Source: Bacteroidota bacterium (GTDB lineage Bacteria > Bacteroidota > Bacteroidia > Sphingobacteriales > Sphingobacteriaceae). Taken from it: DNA of 37,559 bases. A model generated the notes under the pieces. The model was not told where the DNA came from, made no database searches, and saw only the letters and a program-made list of their open reading frames with translations. The translations under genes were made by a program, and so were the position numbers. This document shows positions 24,467-31,942 of this stretch, piece by piece (position 1 is the first letter of the stretch; the number at the start of each line of letters is the position of its first letter). The DNA is taken from assembly GCA_018266935.1 (NCBI GenBank), contig JAFDZL010000003.1, positions 1 to 37,559 of the forward strand, given 5' to 3'.

Positions 24467-26083
24467 ATGCAACGCAGAAATTTTCTTAAAGCAGGCTCGG
24501 TGGCAGGTTTGGCTACTTTGATGACCACATCGTGTAAGGCCGGTACTACCGATTCAACCGGCAACAATGATGCTAACCAGGCCGATGACTTCGAATTGAA
24601 CGAGGTAACCATCGACACCCTGCAGCAAAAAATGAAAAGCGGGGAATATTCCTCGCGGTTGATCACGCAAAAATACCTCGACCGTATTCAAAAGATCGAT
24701 AAAGCGGGTCCGAAACTGAAAGCAGTGATCGAAATAAATCCTGACGCTTTGACCATTGCCGATGCGATGGATAAAGAGCGCGCTGCCGGCAAAGTACGCG
24801 GGCCGCTGCATGGGATCCCCGTTTTGGTTAAGGATAACATCAACACCGGCGACAAAATGATGACCACAGCCGGCGCGCTGGCGCTGGAAGGGAATATTGT
24901 GAAAGAAGACGCCTTCATCATCAAAAAGTTGCGCGAAGCAGGTGCGGTATTGCTGGGTAAAACTAACCTGAGCGAATGGGCTAATTTCAGGTCGTCGCAC
25001 TCCACCAGTGCCTGGAGCAGCAGGGGCGGGCAAACCAAATGCGCGTATATCCTCGACCGAAATCCGAGCGGATCGAGCGCGGGATCGGGTTCAGCCGCAT
25101 CAGCGAATCTGTGCGCGATAGCGATAGGCACTGAAACGGACGGCTCCATTGTTTCGCCTTCGTCGGTGAATGGGTTGGTAGGCATTAAACCGACCGTAGG
25201 TTTGTGGAGCCGGTCAGGCATCATCCCGATATCCAAGACACAGGATACCGCAGGCCCCATGGCACGCACAGTAAAGGATGCGGCAGTGCTGCTAGCTGCT
25301 TGCGCAGGTGTCGATTCACAGGATAGCTACACCGCCGCAAGCCAGGGCAAAGCATTGGCAGATTATACGAAAGCTCTCGATCCCAACGGGCTGAAAGGTA
25401 AGCGCATTGGAATCGAAAAGAATAGCCTTCATGTGACCCCGGCTATGGATAAACTGATCTACGGCGCTATCGAATTGCTCAAAAACCAGGGGGCGACCAT
25501 TGTGGAAGTGGATCTCTACGGGCAGATCAAAGAAGCCGGCAAAGCTGAATTTACGGTGCTGCTGTACGAGTTTAAGGATGGGGTTAATAATTACCTGAAA
25601 AACGCCAACTGTAAAATGAAATCACTGGCGGATGTGATCGAATTCAACCAAAAAAATGAGGCTAAGGCCATGCCGTTCTTTAAGCAGGAGACCCTGGAAC
25701 AGGCCAATAAAAAAGGCGACCTCAACAGCAAAGAATACCTCGACGCGGTAAATAAAACCACTACCATCACGCGTGAAGTGATCGACAAAATATTGAAGGA
25801 TAATAAGCTCGACGCCATCGTTGCACCGACCAACGGCCCCGCCTGCTGCATCGACCTGGTGAACGGGGACTATGATAACGGTTATTCCTTTTCGGGCCCG
25901 GCGGCCATGGCCGGTTACCCGCACATCACGGTGCCTATGGGCTTTATTTACGGGTTGCCGGTAGGTTTGTCTTTCGTGAGCACGGCTTATGACGAAGCAA
26001 ACATCATCAAATTAGGCTATGCTTATGAGCAGGCGACGAAGAAACGTACGCCGCCGAAGTTTACGAAAGATCTGCTGGGGTAA
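24467..26083 (+). CDS. Tat-exported amidase (amidase-signature family)
   Basis: A 538-residue amidase-signature enzyme hydrolysing a C-N amide bond through a Ser-Ser-Lys triad. N-terminus MQRRNFLKAGSVAG is a twin-arginine signal, ending in TSCK, so it may be a lipoprotein exported folded. Seen: catalytic Lys in VLVKDNINTG (~120), glycine/serine-rich GSSAGSGSAASANLCAIAIG (~202-221), TDGSIVSPSSVNGLVGIKPT and a C-terminal AGYPHITVPMG. Length is typical. It resembles peptide amidase and GatA-like proteins; the exported location rules out tRNA amidation. A SUFU-like gene begins 6 bp after the stop and may be co-transcribed. Substrate unknown, perhaps peptide or peptidoglycan-derived amides. Confidence 0.91.
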   Translation: MQRRNFLKAGSVAGLATLMTTSCKAGTTDSTGNNDANQADDFELNEVTIDTLQQKMKSGEYSSRLITQKYLDRIQKIDKAGPKLKAVIEINPDALTIADAMDKERAAGKVRGPLHGIPVLVKDNINTGDKMMTTAGALALEGNIVKEDAFIIKKLREAGAVLLGKTNLSEWANFRSSHSTSAWSSRGGQTKCAYILDRNPSGSSAGSGSAASANLCAIAIGTETDGSIVSPSSVNGLVGIKPTVGLWSRSGIIPISKTQDTAGPMARTVKDAAVLLAACAGVDSQDSYTAASQGKALADYTKALDPNGLKGKRIGIEKNSLHVTPAMDKLIYGAIELLKNQGATIVEVDLYGQIKEAGKAEFTVLLYEFKDGVNNYLKNANCKMKSLADVIEFNQKNEAKAMPFFKQETLEQANKKGDLNSKEYLDAVNKTTTITREVIDKILKDNKLDAIVAPTNGPACCIDLVNGDYDNGYSFSGPAAMAGYPHITVPMGFIYGLPVGLSFVSTAYDEANIIKLGYAYEQATKKRTPPKFTKDLLG

Positions 26084-26089
26084 CTTGAA

Positions 26090-26755
26090 ATGGGCTTTTT
26101 CAAAAAAATGTTTGAAAAGAAAGGAAGGATACGTGAGACTCCTCAGGATCATGGTGTTGAAGAAGATGCATACTATGAAGCCAAAGTCGCCGGTCTTGAA
26201 CGTGTTTTAGGAAAGATGAATAATATCGTGGGCCACGCTATAATCCCTTTTGAGGTTGGTGGCGCGGTAGATATGTATTATTTTTCAGATTGTATTCCCG
26301 GAACTGGTTTTGCCACCATGGAATTACTGGACTCCGAAGGTAACGGCCCCAAGCCGAACAAGTACGGAACATATGAACTCGTAGCTTTTACCAGGCAGCC
26401 ATTTAACCGAACCCAAGAAACACCAACAGCATTTGATAAGATCGAAAGGCGTTTTTGTGGAATATTTACTAGGATAGGAAATTATTCTTTCGATGCGGTC
26501 TTAAATCCCACCCAAACGTGCGAATTGCCCGGTAATAGCGATTCGGAAAATAAATATTTGGTCTTTGATCTGTACCAGCCAGATGGAAAAGAATTTATAA
26601 TAGGGCAACGCAAGCATCATTTGCTTTTGTGTATTGAAATTTTTAAAACTGAAATAGAATTTGCATGGAAACACGGTGGCGATAAACTATTAGCAAAACT
26701 CCGGGAATCAGGCCATTACCCATATAGTGACTTGAGCCGTGACATAGTTGTATAA
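26090..26755 (+). CDS. SUFU-domain-like protein
   Basis: A 221-residue soluble protein that looks like the bacterial suppressor-of-fused (SUFU) domain: VDMYYFSDCIPGTGFATMEL (~61-80), KYGTYELVAFTRQPF (~93-107), and later YLVFDLYQPDGKEFIIGQ and LLLCIEIFKTEIEFAWKHG. Bacterial SUFU proteins often act as immunity proteins in polymorphic-toxin systems. The N-terminal ~25 residues are basic and amphipathic (MGFFKKMFEKKGRIRE). Codon and base composition is more AT-rich than the amidase 6 bp upstream, suggesting separate acquisition. No toxin gene was found next to it, so an orphan immunity or housekeeping role is open. Family call is by eye and moderate. Confidence 0.6.
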   Translation: MGFFKKMFEKKGRIRETPQDHGVEEDAYYEAKVAGLERVLGKMNNIVGHAIIPFEVGGAVDMYYFSDCIPGTGFATMELLDSEGNGPKPNKYGTYELVAFTRQPFNRTQETPTAFDKIERRFCGIFTRIGNYSFDAVLNPTQTCELPGNSDSENKYLVFDLYQPDGKEFIIGQRKHHLLLCIEIFKTEIEFAWKHGGDKLLAKLRESGHYPYSDLSRDIVV

Positions 26756-26774
26756 TACTGGAAAAACCCTATTG

Positions 26775-26805
26775 CCTAACCTCTGATCTCTAACCTCTAA
26801 TCTCT
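26775..26805. repeat. Intergenic degenerate word tract (TCTAATC/TCTGATC class)
   Basis: CTAACCTCTGATCTCTAACC then CTCTAATCTCTAC: five related words of 6-8 bases between two convergent genes, running into the MarR-GNAT stop codon. It shares CTGATCTCT with the complement of the tract at 4360. Confidence 0.6.
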
Positions 26806-27748
26806 ACAACGCCAATTCCATCTGTATATTCGACCGCTCGTACGGTGACGGCGGCCCGGTGATCTTTTGAAAACCCAGCTTCAGGTAAAGGTTGATGGCA
26901 GGTTTCAGCAAGGTATTGCTTTCTAAATAAACCGTATCAGCGCCTAATTCTTTCGCTTTTTTAATACAGGCCTGTCCCAATAAAGTTCCGATACTTTTGC
27001 CCTGTGCCCGGGGCGATACCGCCATCTTAGCCAGCTCGAATTTTTTACCGTTCATTTTGATGATGGCGCAGGTGCCCACAACTTCACCTTCATACACAGC
27101 CATAAAGATGTGACCTCCGGGTGCAACGATGTACTCGTCGGGGTGATCGAGCGCTTTATAGTCCGATTCTTCCATCTTGAAATACTGGCGTATCCACTCT
27201 TCGTTCAGCTGCTTAAATAAACATTTATGTTCAGGCGTGTAATCGACGATCTGTACCATGCCGCCTTCGCGTTTTTTCTTTTCTTCCTGCACACGGCGCA
27301 GCAGACTTTTTTGCTCCAGCAGGTACTCCCATTCTTCAATGGCTTTCCACAGGTCATACTGGCTTTCGCTGAAAGCTTTATTGATAGCTGCGGAAACGTC
27401 CTTGTGCTGATCATTTAGCTTCGTAGCTGCGCATTTACCTTTTTCAGTGAGCGATACAAAGTTTTTGCGCTTATCGTGCTTGTTCTTACGCTCGGTCACA
27501 AAGCCCTGTTTGGCCATTTCGCGCACCACCTGGCTCACTGACGCGTGCGACTGACCGATCTCGTTACCGATAGCCGTGATCGAATTTTCAGTCGTCTGCA
27601 TAAGCGAATAAAATACAGGCCACCAGCGCGGTTGGATGTCCACACCATAGATGTGGTACAATTGGGCCGCATCGGTGGTGATGATATCACTCAGTCCGCG
27701 CAGCCTTGAACCTATTGCCATTTTACCTACTTTATTATAAAAGCTCAT
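26804..27748 (-). CDS. MarR-family regulator fused to GNAT acetyltransferase
   Basis: A 314-residue bifunctional protein. Residues ~1-150 are a MarR winged helix-turn-helix (ITAIGNEIGQSHASVSQVVR, then FVTERKNKHDKRKNFVSLTE for the wing). Residues ~165-314 are a GNAT domain, with VVGTCAIIKMNGKKFELAKM and the acetyl-CoA loop RAQGKSIGTLLGQACIKKA. The fusion is common in Bacteroidota and probably links sensing with acetylation of a small molecule. A perfect 14-bp palindrome sits in the spacer of its likely promoter, indicating autoregulation. Start is ATG at 27748. It has a word tract at its stop codon. Effector unknown. Confidence 0.92.
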   Translation of the reverse strand: MSFYNKVGKMAIGSRLRGLSDIITTDAAQLYHIYGVDIQPRWWPVFYSLMQTTENSITAIGNEIGQSHASVSQVVREMAKQGFVTERKNKHDKRKNFVSLTEKGKCAATKLNDQHKDVSAAINKAFSESQYDLWKAIEEWEYLLEQKSLLRRVQEEKKKREGGMVQIVDYTPEHKCLFKQLNEEWIRQYFKMEESDYKALDHPDEYIVAPGGHIFMAVYEGEVVGTCAIIKMNGKKFELAKMAVSPRAQGKSIGTLLGQACIKKAKELGADTVYLESNTLLKPAINLYLKLGFQKITGPPSPYERSNIQMELAL

Positions 27749-27752
27749 GATA

Positions 27753-27779
27753 CAAAATATTACGTAAGTACTTACGCAA
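27753..27779 (-). promoter_or_regulatory. marR-GNAT promoter with embedded operator palindrome
   Basis: On the minus strand TTG (27779-27777), a 17-bp spacer, then TATTTTG (27759-27753). The perfect palindrome CGTAAGTACTTACG (27763-27776) fills the spacer, so a bound dimer would block polymerase. The predicted RNA start is almost at the ATG. Confidence 0.6.
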
Positions 27780-27836
27780 GTTTACTGAAACCTATCTTTA
27801 TTTCAAAGAATAATTGAAAATAAAATAGTTAAGCAT

Positions 27837-27867
27837 AAAAAAAGCATAACCAGCGATGCGGCTATGC
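27837..27867 (-). terminator. Intrinsic terminator of the GIN-domain gene
   Basis: Minus-strand stem GCATAGCC / GGTTATGC (one mismatch), 8-nt loop, followed by seven Ts. It lies about 27 bp after the GIN-domain stop. Confidence 0.7.
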
Positions 27868-27893
27868 CTGTTGATATGGTGATCTTATTATTG

Positions 27894-28493
27894 TTACGGG
27901 ATGGCTACAACCAGGTTTTCCTTGGGGTTTTGGAAGTTTACTTTTTTATCCAGTTGCTCCGCGTTCAGTGCTGCATAGTTCAGCGAAGACGAATAATCGC
28001 AGCTCAGGTCGGCCCGCGAAACCGAACCGGACAGATCAGCCTTTGCGCGGTCGTGCAATTTCAGTTTGATGACATAGGCTTCAAGGTCGAGTTGCGCTGA
28101 TGCACTGTTATATACATCCACATTAAGTTCAATGGCTGATAGTTTACCGAATGATTTAACTGAAGCATTGTCGTAAACCGCCAATTTTTGCAGGGAGTTC
28201 GAGGTAACCCACACCACCAGTTTCTGATCGCTGTAGGAAGCAATACGGAGTGTGCCGTCCTGGCCCTGTACCATGGCCGATTCTGCGTAATAGTTATTAT
28301 AAACTTTAACCTGGTTTTCTGCACCTTCGGACACATAGAGTTCAACGTTGCCGCGTACCTCGATCTTGCTGATCGGTACCGGCTGGCTTAAAATCGTTAC
28401 TACCTCTTTGCCGGGAGCTGCGGCATGAGCTATATTGCTAATGCCTGTCAGGGCCATGAAAGCAAATGCGAGTGTTAGAATTGAAGTTTTCAT
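27894..28493 (-). CDS. GIN (DUF2807) domain exported protein
   Basis: A 199-residue exported protein taking the ATG at 28493 (MKTSILTLAFAFMALTGISN, signal ending IAHA|A). The frame extends 22 codons further but those residues are not signal-like. The body is a DUF2807/GIN right-handed beta-helix: repeated short strands such as ISKIEVRGNVELYVSEGAE, KLAVYDNASVKSFG, LNVDVYNSASAQLDLEA and HDRAKADLSGSVSRADL, where Asn/Ser/Asp ladders recur about every 20 residues. This family is abundant in Bacteroidota envelopes with no assigned function. It has a terminator on its own strand and an upstream region rich in possible operator boxes. Confidence 0.85.
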   Translation of the reverse strand: MKTSILTLAFAFMALTGISNIAHAAAPGKEVVTILSQPVPISKIEVRGNVELYVSEGAENQVKVYNNYYAESAMVQGQDGTLRIASYSDQKLVVWVTSNSLQKLAVYDNASVKSFGKLSAIELNVDVYNSASAQLDLEAYVIKLKLHDRAKADLSGSVSRADLSCDYSSSLNYAALNAEQLDKKVNFQNPKENLVVAIP

Positions 28494-28613
28494 TTTAGTA
28501 TTTTTTATATTTTCGAAATCGTATCTTTTTGACAGGGGTACGCCAAAATTGATACCCATTTTGCAAGTGATTGATAATCAACGAGAAAAATTTTTGAGCA
28601 ACGAGTCAATTGT

Positions 28614-28656
28614 TCGCAAGCGGACACTCGCCGTGCACAGGCGGACGATTTCGGAC
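28614..28656. promoter_or_regulatory. CGGAC boxes spaced by whole helical turns
   Basis: CGGAC begins at 28621, 28642 and 28652, that is 21 and 10 bp apart, placing all three on the same face of the helix. The first is joined to GTTCGC, as GTTCGCAAGCGGAC. CGCC-N7-GGCG also occurs inside. They lie between the divergent GIN gene and lipoprotein gene. An operator role is inference. Confidence 0.35.
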
Positions 28657-28723
28657 AATCAGAGCGAAAGTTTTCTAGCAGTTTGACGGGTAAATACTAA
28701 CTTGCCTTAAAAACCATCTTTAC

Positions 28724-29125
28724 TTGAAATCACTTCCGAGAATATTCCTCGTGTATTGTATCGCGCTAAGTTCGTGCACAATGCGTATGCCCAATAATGT
28801 TAAAGCGCAAGGGGTAGTCCGCCGCTATCTAGATAGTCTGAATAAGACATCTAAATATGAAATTTTGGGATTCAGTCATTTTCACCCGATTTATTCCAGT
28901 TATGAAGATGATCCTAATTACGAGAAGTTTCTGAGGGACTCTTTAAAGATTGACAGTATCAGAAAACATTATAAGCCGTTTGTGAGAGCGTGGATAATTT
29001 ATGTAAACTACAAGGGACTAGATGATTTTGGTAATTTTGGCGAACACGATTATCAGTGTGCATTGAATAAGGATTTAACTAAATGTGTTGCTGGTATTGA
29101 AATAGATCATATAAAATATAAATAG
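28724..29125 (+). CDS. Small lipoprotein with TTG start, function unknown
   Basis: Unrecognised 133-residue protein. Beginning at TTG 28724, residues 2-17 (KSLPRIFLVYCIALSS) end in a lipobox LSSC, which is lost if the later ATG at 28781 is used, so the TTG start is preferred. The mature part is charged and Tyr-rich (FHPIYSSYEDDPNYEKFLRD) and carries SIRKHYKPFVRAWIIYVNYK, then a possible strand pair to the end. Base composition is markedly AT-rich compared with the DUF72 gene that starts 17 bp downstream, suggesting a recently gained gene. Probably membrane-anchored; no job can be named. Confidence 0.62.
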   Translation: MKSLPRIFLVYCIALSSCTMRMPNNVKAQGVVRRYLDSLNKTSKYEILGFSHFHPIYSSYEDDPNYEKFLRDSLKIDSIRKHYKPFVRAWIIYVNYKGLDDFGNFGEHDYQCALNKDLTKCVAGIEIDHIKYK

Positions 29126-29142
29126 TTTCAAACAAATCATCT

Positions 29143-30060
29143 ATGGAATTTGGACGCGTTGACCCCCACGAACTGGCCCTGATCGATTTCACCCTGCCGC
29201 CTGATCCGGCGCTGACGATAAAAACATTGAAAGCCGCCAAAGGCAAAGGCGAACTGCAGGTGCATGTAGGTTGCGCCAAATGGGGCCGTAAGGAATGGCT
29301 GGGCAAGATATACCCGCTCAAAACCAAAGAGGCCAACTTCCTGGATGAATATGTGAAGCATTTCGATTGTATCGAGCTGAACGCTACGTTTTACCAGGTT
29401 TACGGGCCGTCAACCATCGCCAAATGGAAGGAAAAAGCGGCAACCAATCCAAATTTTAAGTTTTGCCCGAAATTCTCACAGAGCATCACGCATCTGCGCA
29501 GGCTGAAGAACGTGGATGAACTAACTACGCAATACTACGCCGGTATCGAAGCCTTTGGCGAGCAACTCGGTCCGCTGTTTTTACAGGTTGGGGACAACTA
29601 CACGCCCAAAAGCTTCCCGGACATGAAAGCCTACCTGGAGAAATTGCCGAAAGATGTGCCTGTTTTCGTCGAGGTCCGCCATAAGGAATGGTATGCCGAC
29701 CCGGCGGTGCGCGAAAACTTCTTCAATACCCTCCATGATCTCAATATCGGTTCGGTGATCACAGACGCTTCCGGTCGCCGCGATTGCGTACACATGGAAC
29801 TCCCGACGCCGCACGCTTTCATCCGTTTCGTGGGCAACAGCCTCGACCGTACGGACTATAAACGTGTGGACGATTGGGTGGCCCGCATTAAGGACTGGAA
29901 GGAGCAGGGGCTTCAGTCGGTTTGGTTCTTTATGCACCAGCATGATGAGCGCTATTCGCCCGAGTTATGCGACTATGTGGTTGAGGAATTAAATAAAGCC
30001 CTGGGAACAAATCTGCATAGGCCTCAATTTATTGAGAAAGAAAAACCGGCATTCGAATAA
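29143..30060 (+). CDS. DUF72 (YecE-like) family protein
   Basis: A 305-residue cytoplasmic TIM-barrel-like protein of the DUF72 family. Seen: QVHVGCAKWGRKEWLGKIYP (~45-64), HFDCIELNATFYQVYGPSTI (the hallmark ELN.TFY), FKFCPKFSQSITHLRRL, GPLFLQVGDNYTPK, VFVEVRHKEWY and the C-terminal WFFMHQHDERYSPEL. The N-terminal ~35 residues before the barrel are extra. The family is widespread with no agreed function; its fold resembles sugar isomerases and endonuclease IV. It could be co-transcribed with the small lipoprotein 17 bp upstream, although their composition differs. Confidence 0.9.
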   Translation: MEFGRVDPHELALIDFTLPPDPALTIKTLKAAKGKGELQVHVGCAKWGRKEWLGKIYPLKTKEANFLDEYVKHFDCIELNATFYQVYGPSTIAKWKEKAATNPNFKFCPKFSQSITHLRRLKNVDELTTQYYAGIEAFGEQLGPLFLQVGDNYTPKSFPDMKAYLEKLPKDVPVFVEVRHKEWYADPAVRENFFNTLHDLNIGSVITDASGRRDCVHMELPTPHAFIRFVGNSLDRTDYKRVDDWVARIKDWKEQGLQSVWFFMHQHDERYSPELCDYVVEELNKALGTNLHRPQFIEKEKPAFE

Positions 30061-30073
30061 AAATGCAGTCTTC

Positions 30074-30102
30074 TTGATTATTCAGCAATTTCTTTATATT
30101 TA
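30074..30102 (+). promoter_or_regulatory. Candidate promoter for the TonB-C-like secreted protein
   Basis: TTG at 30074-30076, 18-bp spacer and TATATTTA at 30095-30102 (one mismatch from TAnnTTTG). The ATG is 19 bp downstream. Confidence 0.5.
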
Positions 30103-30121
30103 ACAAACTAAACTTATTGCA

Positions 30122-30874
30122 ATGAGATTGCTGTTTGTAATCCTTTTTCTTCCTTTGTTTTCTTTCTCTCAAATCAATCCCGAGCTTACCGGACTTTGGG
30201 TTAAAGCAAAAGTTCAAAAAGATGGCCAGGATGCGGTGGTTGAGCATGAAATGAGTAATTTTCTGAAGTTCAACTTTACCGACGATGGCTTTGTGGACAG
30301 AAGTACTAACGCCCTATTCAATGAATATAAATTGTTATACAAGCAGCATGACGATGTACTTCAAATAGGTGGTGTTTTTTTTCATGTGATCAATATGAAG
30401 CTTGATACAATGATCGTATCACTTGGAGAAGGCTCACAGAAAACAAATTATATTTTTTTAAAAGTGCACGATTTGAAAATACCATCCGAAAAGCTGTTTG
30501 ACAGTGCCTTAAAAGACTCGGTATATAAAGCAAATTTGCTGCTGTTCCCTCAATGCAACGGTAAATTTTATGACTTTCTAAATGCGATAAGCGCGAAGCC
30601 TGATACAGGTGAGTTAAAAATAAACTTCATAATTAACAAAAAAGGGAAGGTTAAAAATTGTGAAGTGGTTGAGGCCAATGGTGTTTCGAAAGATCTGGCT
30701 AAATCCGTCGATAACGCACTTGAAAGCCTCGAGTGGGCACCGGCGCAAATGAATGACCAGTCGGTAAACTGCCTGGTCACAATAGACCTACATTTTAAAA
30801 AACTAATGCGCGGCGGTCAGCCGGTTGGATATCTGCAGATTGATTATCCTTTTTTGGCGGCCGCAATTAAATAA
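30122..30874 (+). CDS. Exported protein with TonB C-terminal-like domain
   Basis: A 250-residue exported protein. Signal peptide about 1-17 (MRLLFVILFLPLFSFSQ). The first ~130 residues are an unassigned beta-rich region (LTGLWVKAKVQKDGQDAVVE, LLYKQHDDVLQIGGVFFHV), possibly a lipocalin-like or DUF-type sensor. Residues ~155-225 have the TonB C-terminal pattern: LKINFIINKKGKVKNCEVVE, LAKSVDNALESLEWAPAQMN and VNCLVTIDLHFK. Unlike true TonB it lacks an N-terminal membrane anchor and proline-rich linker, so it is not an energy transducer in the usual sense. It is AT-rich relative to neighbours and has its own promoter. Confidence 0.7.
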   Translation: MRLLFVILFLPLFSFSQINPELTGLWVKAKVQKDGQDAVVEHEMSNFLKFNFTDDGFVDRSTNALFNEYKLLYKQHDDVLQIGGVFFHVINMKLDTMIVSLGEGSQKTNYIFLKVHDLKIPSEKLFDSALKDSVYKANLLLFPQCNGKFYDFLNAISAKPDTGELKINFIINKKGKVKNCEVVEANGVSKDLAKSVDNALESLEWAPAQMNDQSVNCLVTIDLHFKKLMRGGQPVGYLQIDYPFLAAAIK

Positions 30875-30908
30875 TAAAAAGAAAAAGCACGTAAGTACTG
30901 TAACAATT

Positions 30909-30928
30909 ATTTAGATATTTGTCTAATT
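30909..30928. promoter_or_regulatory. Candidate SdpR operator
   Basis: Inverted repeat TTAGA-N6-TCTAA (30911-30926), extended imperfectly to ATTTAGA/TCTAATT, 20 bp before the TTG start. Its form fits ArsR-type winged-helix repressors. An 11-mer ACGTAAGTACT lies just upstream at 30889-30899 and matches part of the marR-GNAT palindrome. Confidence 0.5.
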
Positions 30929-30947
30929 ATATAAATATTAAAATCTC

Positions 30948-31232
30948 TTGAACTCATTATTCAAAGCATTGAACGACCAGACCCGCAGGGACATACTTGA
31001 ACTGCTGAAAGAAAGGGATATGACCGCCGGCGACATAGCCGACAAGTTCAACATCTCCAAGCCGAGCATTTCGCATCATCTCGATCTGTTGAGGCAAGCT
31101 CAATTGGTAGTCTCGGTAAAGGAGGGGCAGTTTATTTACTATTCGCTCAATACCACCGTCATGGACGAGATTTTGAAATGGATCATGCAATTTAAATCAC
31201 CGCAAAAAAATAATCAAAATGAAGAAGTTTAA
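30948..31232 (+). CDS. sdpR: ArsR-family autorepressor, SdpR type
   Basis: A 94-residue winged-helix repressor of the ArsR/SdpR type. The start is TTG at 30948, giving MNSLFKALNDQTRRDILELL, the normal SdpR opening; no ATG in a suitable position exists. The recognition helix is in AGDIADKFNISKPSISHHLD, followed by LVVSVKEGQFIYYSLN, the wing. No metal-binding cysteines are present, so it is not an arsenic sensor. In Bacillus, SdpR represses sdpRI and is sequestered by SdpI. Here its end overlaps sdpI by 14 bp, showing translational coupling, and an inverted repeat precedes it. Confidence 0.88.
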   Translation: MNSLFKALNDQTRRDILELLKERDMTAGDIADKFNISKPSISHHLDLLRQAQLVVSVKEGQFIYYSLNTTVMDEILKWIMQFKSPQKNNQNEEV

Positions 31233-31890
31233 TACACTGGATGCAGCCGCCATCGTCATCTGGCTGTTGCCGGCCGCCTACCTGTTCTATATTTACCCCG
31301 GTTTGCCCGATACGCTCCCCGTACACTTCGGTTTTAAAGGCACGCCCGACAGGTACGGCTCAAAAGACGAATTCCTGGCAGGTCCGCTTATCTTGATGGG
31401 CATGTCTGTCCTGGTTTACCTGCTGATGAAGTTTTTACCCGCTATCGACCCCAAAAAATATGTGAAATACGGCGAGCCGGTGTTTCAGAAAATAGGCGTG
31501 GGCATTGTCGTGCTGATGGCCGCGCTAAATATCGCGATCATGATCTCTGCTACGACCGGCGTTTTTAAAACCGACAAGCTGGTATTTCCGGTGATGGGCC
31601 TGTTCTTTGCCTTTATGGGCAACCTGATGCACAGTATCAAACCCAATTATTTCGCCGGTCTGCGTACGCCCTGGACGCTGGAAGACAATGATACCTGGCG
31701 GGCTACGCACCGCCTGGCAGGTAAGCTCTGGTTTGCCGGCGGTATCCTGCTCACCATCCTGGCGCTGCTGCTACCGCCGAAGGCCGGAACCATTGCCTTT
31801 ATGAGCATACTGTTCGTGATGGTGATGATACCCGTTATTTACTCCTATATTTATTACAAAAACCACCATCCGGATAAAACCGCGGAATAA
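31219..31890 (+). CDS. sdpI: SdpI-family immunity/signal-transducing membrane protein
   Basis: A 223-residue protein with about six transmembrane helices, similar to SdpI, which in Bacillus protects against the SDP peptide and binds SdpR. The N-terminal half carries the DUF1648 pattern: LPDTLPVHFGFKGTPDRYGS (~29-48). The C-terminal half has the SdpI signature SIKPNYFAGLRTPWTLEDND (~139-158) and THRLAGKLWFAGG. It starts within sdpR. No toxin precursor or maturation genes (sdpABC) were found, so in this organism it probably guards against a neighbour's toxin or acts as a membrane-stress sensor. A strong terminator-like hairpin lies right after it. Confidence 0.9.
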   Translation: MKKFNTLDAAAIVIWLLPAAYLFYIYPGLPDTLPVHFGFKGTPDRYGSKDEFLAGPLILMGMSVLVYLLMKFLPAIDPKKYVKYGEPVFQKIGVGIVVLMAALNIAIMISATTGVFKTDKLVFPVMGLFFAFMGNLMHSIKPNYFAGLRTPWTLEDNDTWRATHRLAGKLWFAGGILLTILALLLPPKAGTIAFMSILFVMVMIPVIYSYIYYKNHHPDKTAE

Positions 31891-31908
31891 AGTAATTTCT
31901 TAATTTGC

Positions 31909-31942
31909 GGCGCGTTAATGAAACAATTTAACGCCCTTTTTT
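31909..31942 (+). terminator. Terminator or attenuator hairpin abutting the beta-lactamase start
   Basis: Stem of nine pairs with one bulge: GGCGCGTTAA (31909-31918) and TTAACGCCC (31928-31936), followed by six Ts ending one base before the beta-lactamase ATG. It can end sdpRI transcription, but it also occupies any leader of the next gene. A ten-codon frame runs from ATG 31918 to TAA 31950 across it. Confidence 0.65.

Noticed and set aside
24554-25269. Two long minus-strand frames
   Set aside because: Antisense to the amidase, whose catalytic motifs are intact; the frames are a product of codon bias.
28435-28686. Plus-strand frame of 83 codons across the GIN gene leader
   Set aside because: Begins inside the GIN signal-peptide region and runs through the putative operator boxes; no domain, so more likely non-coding.
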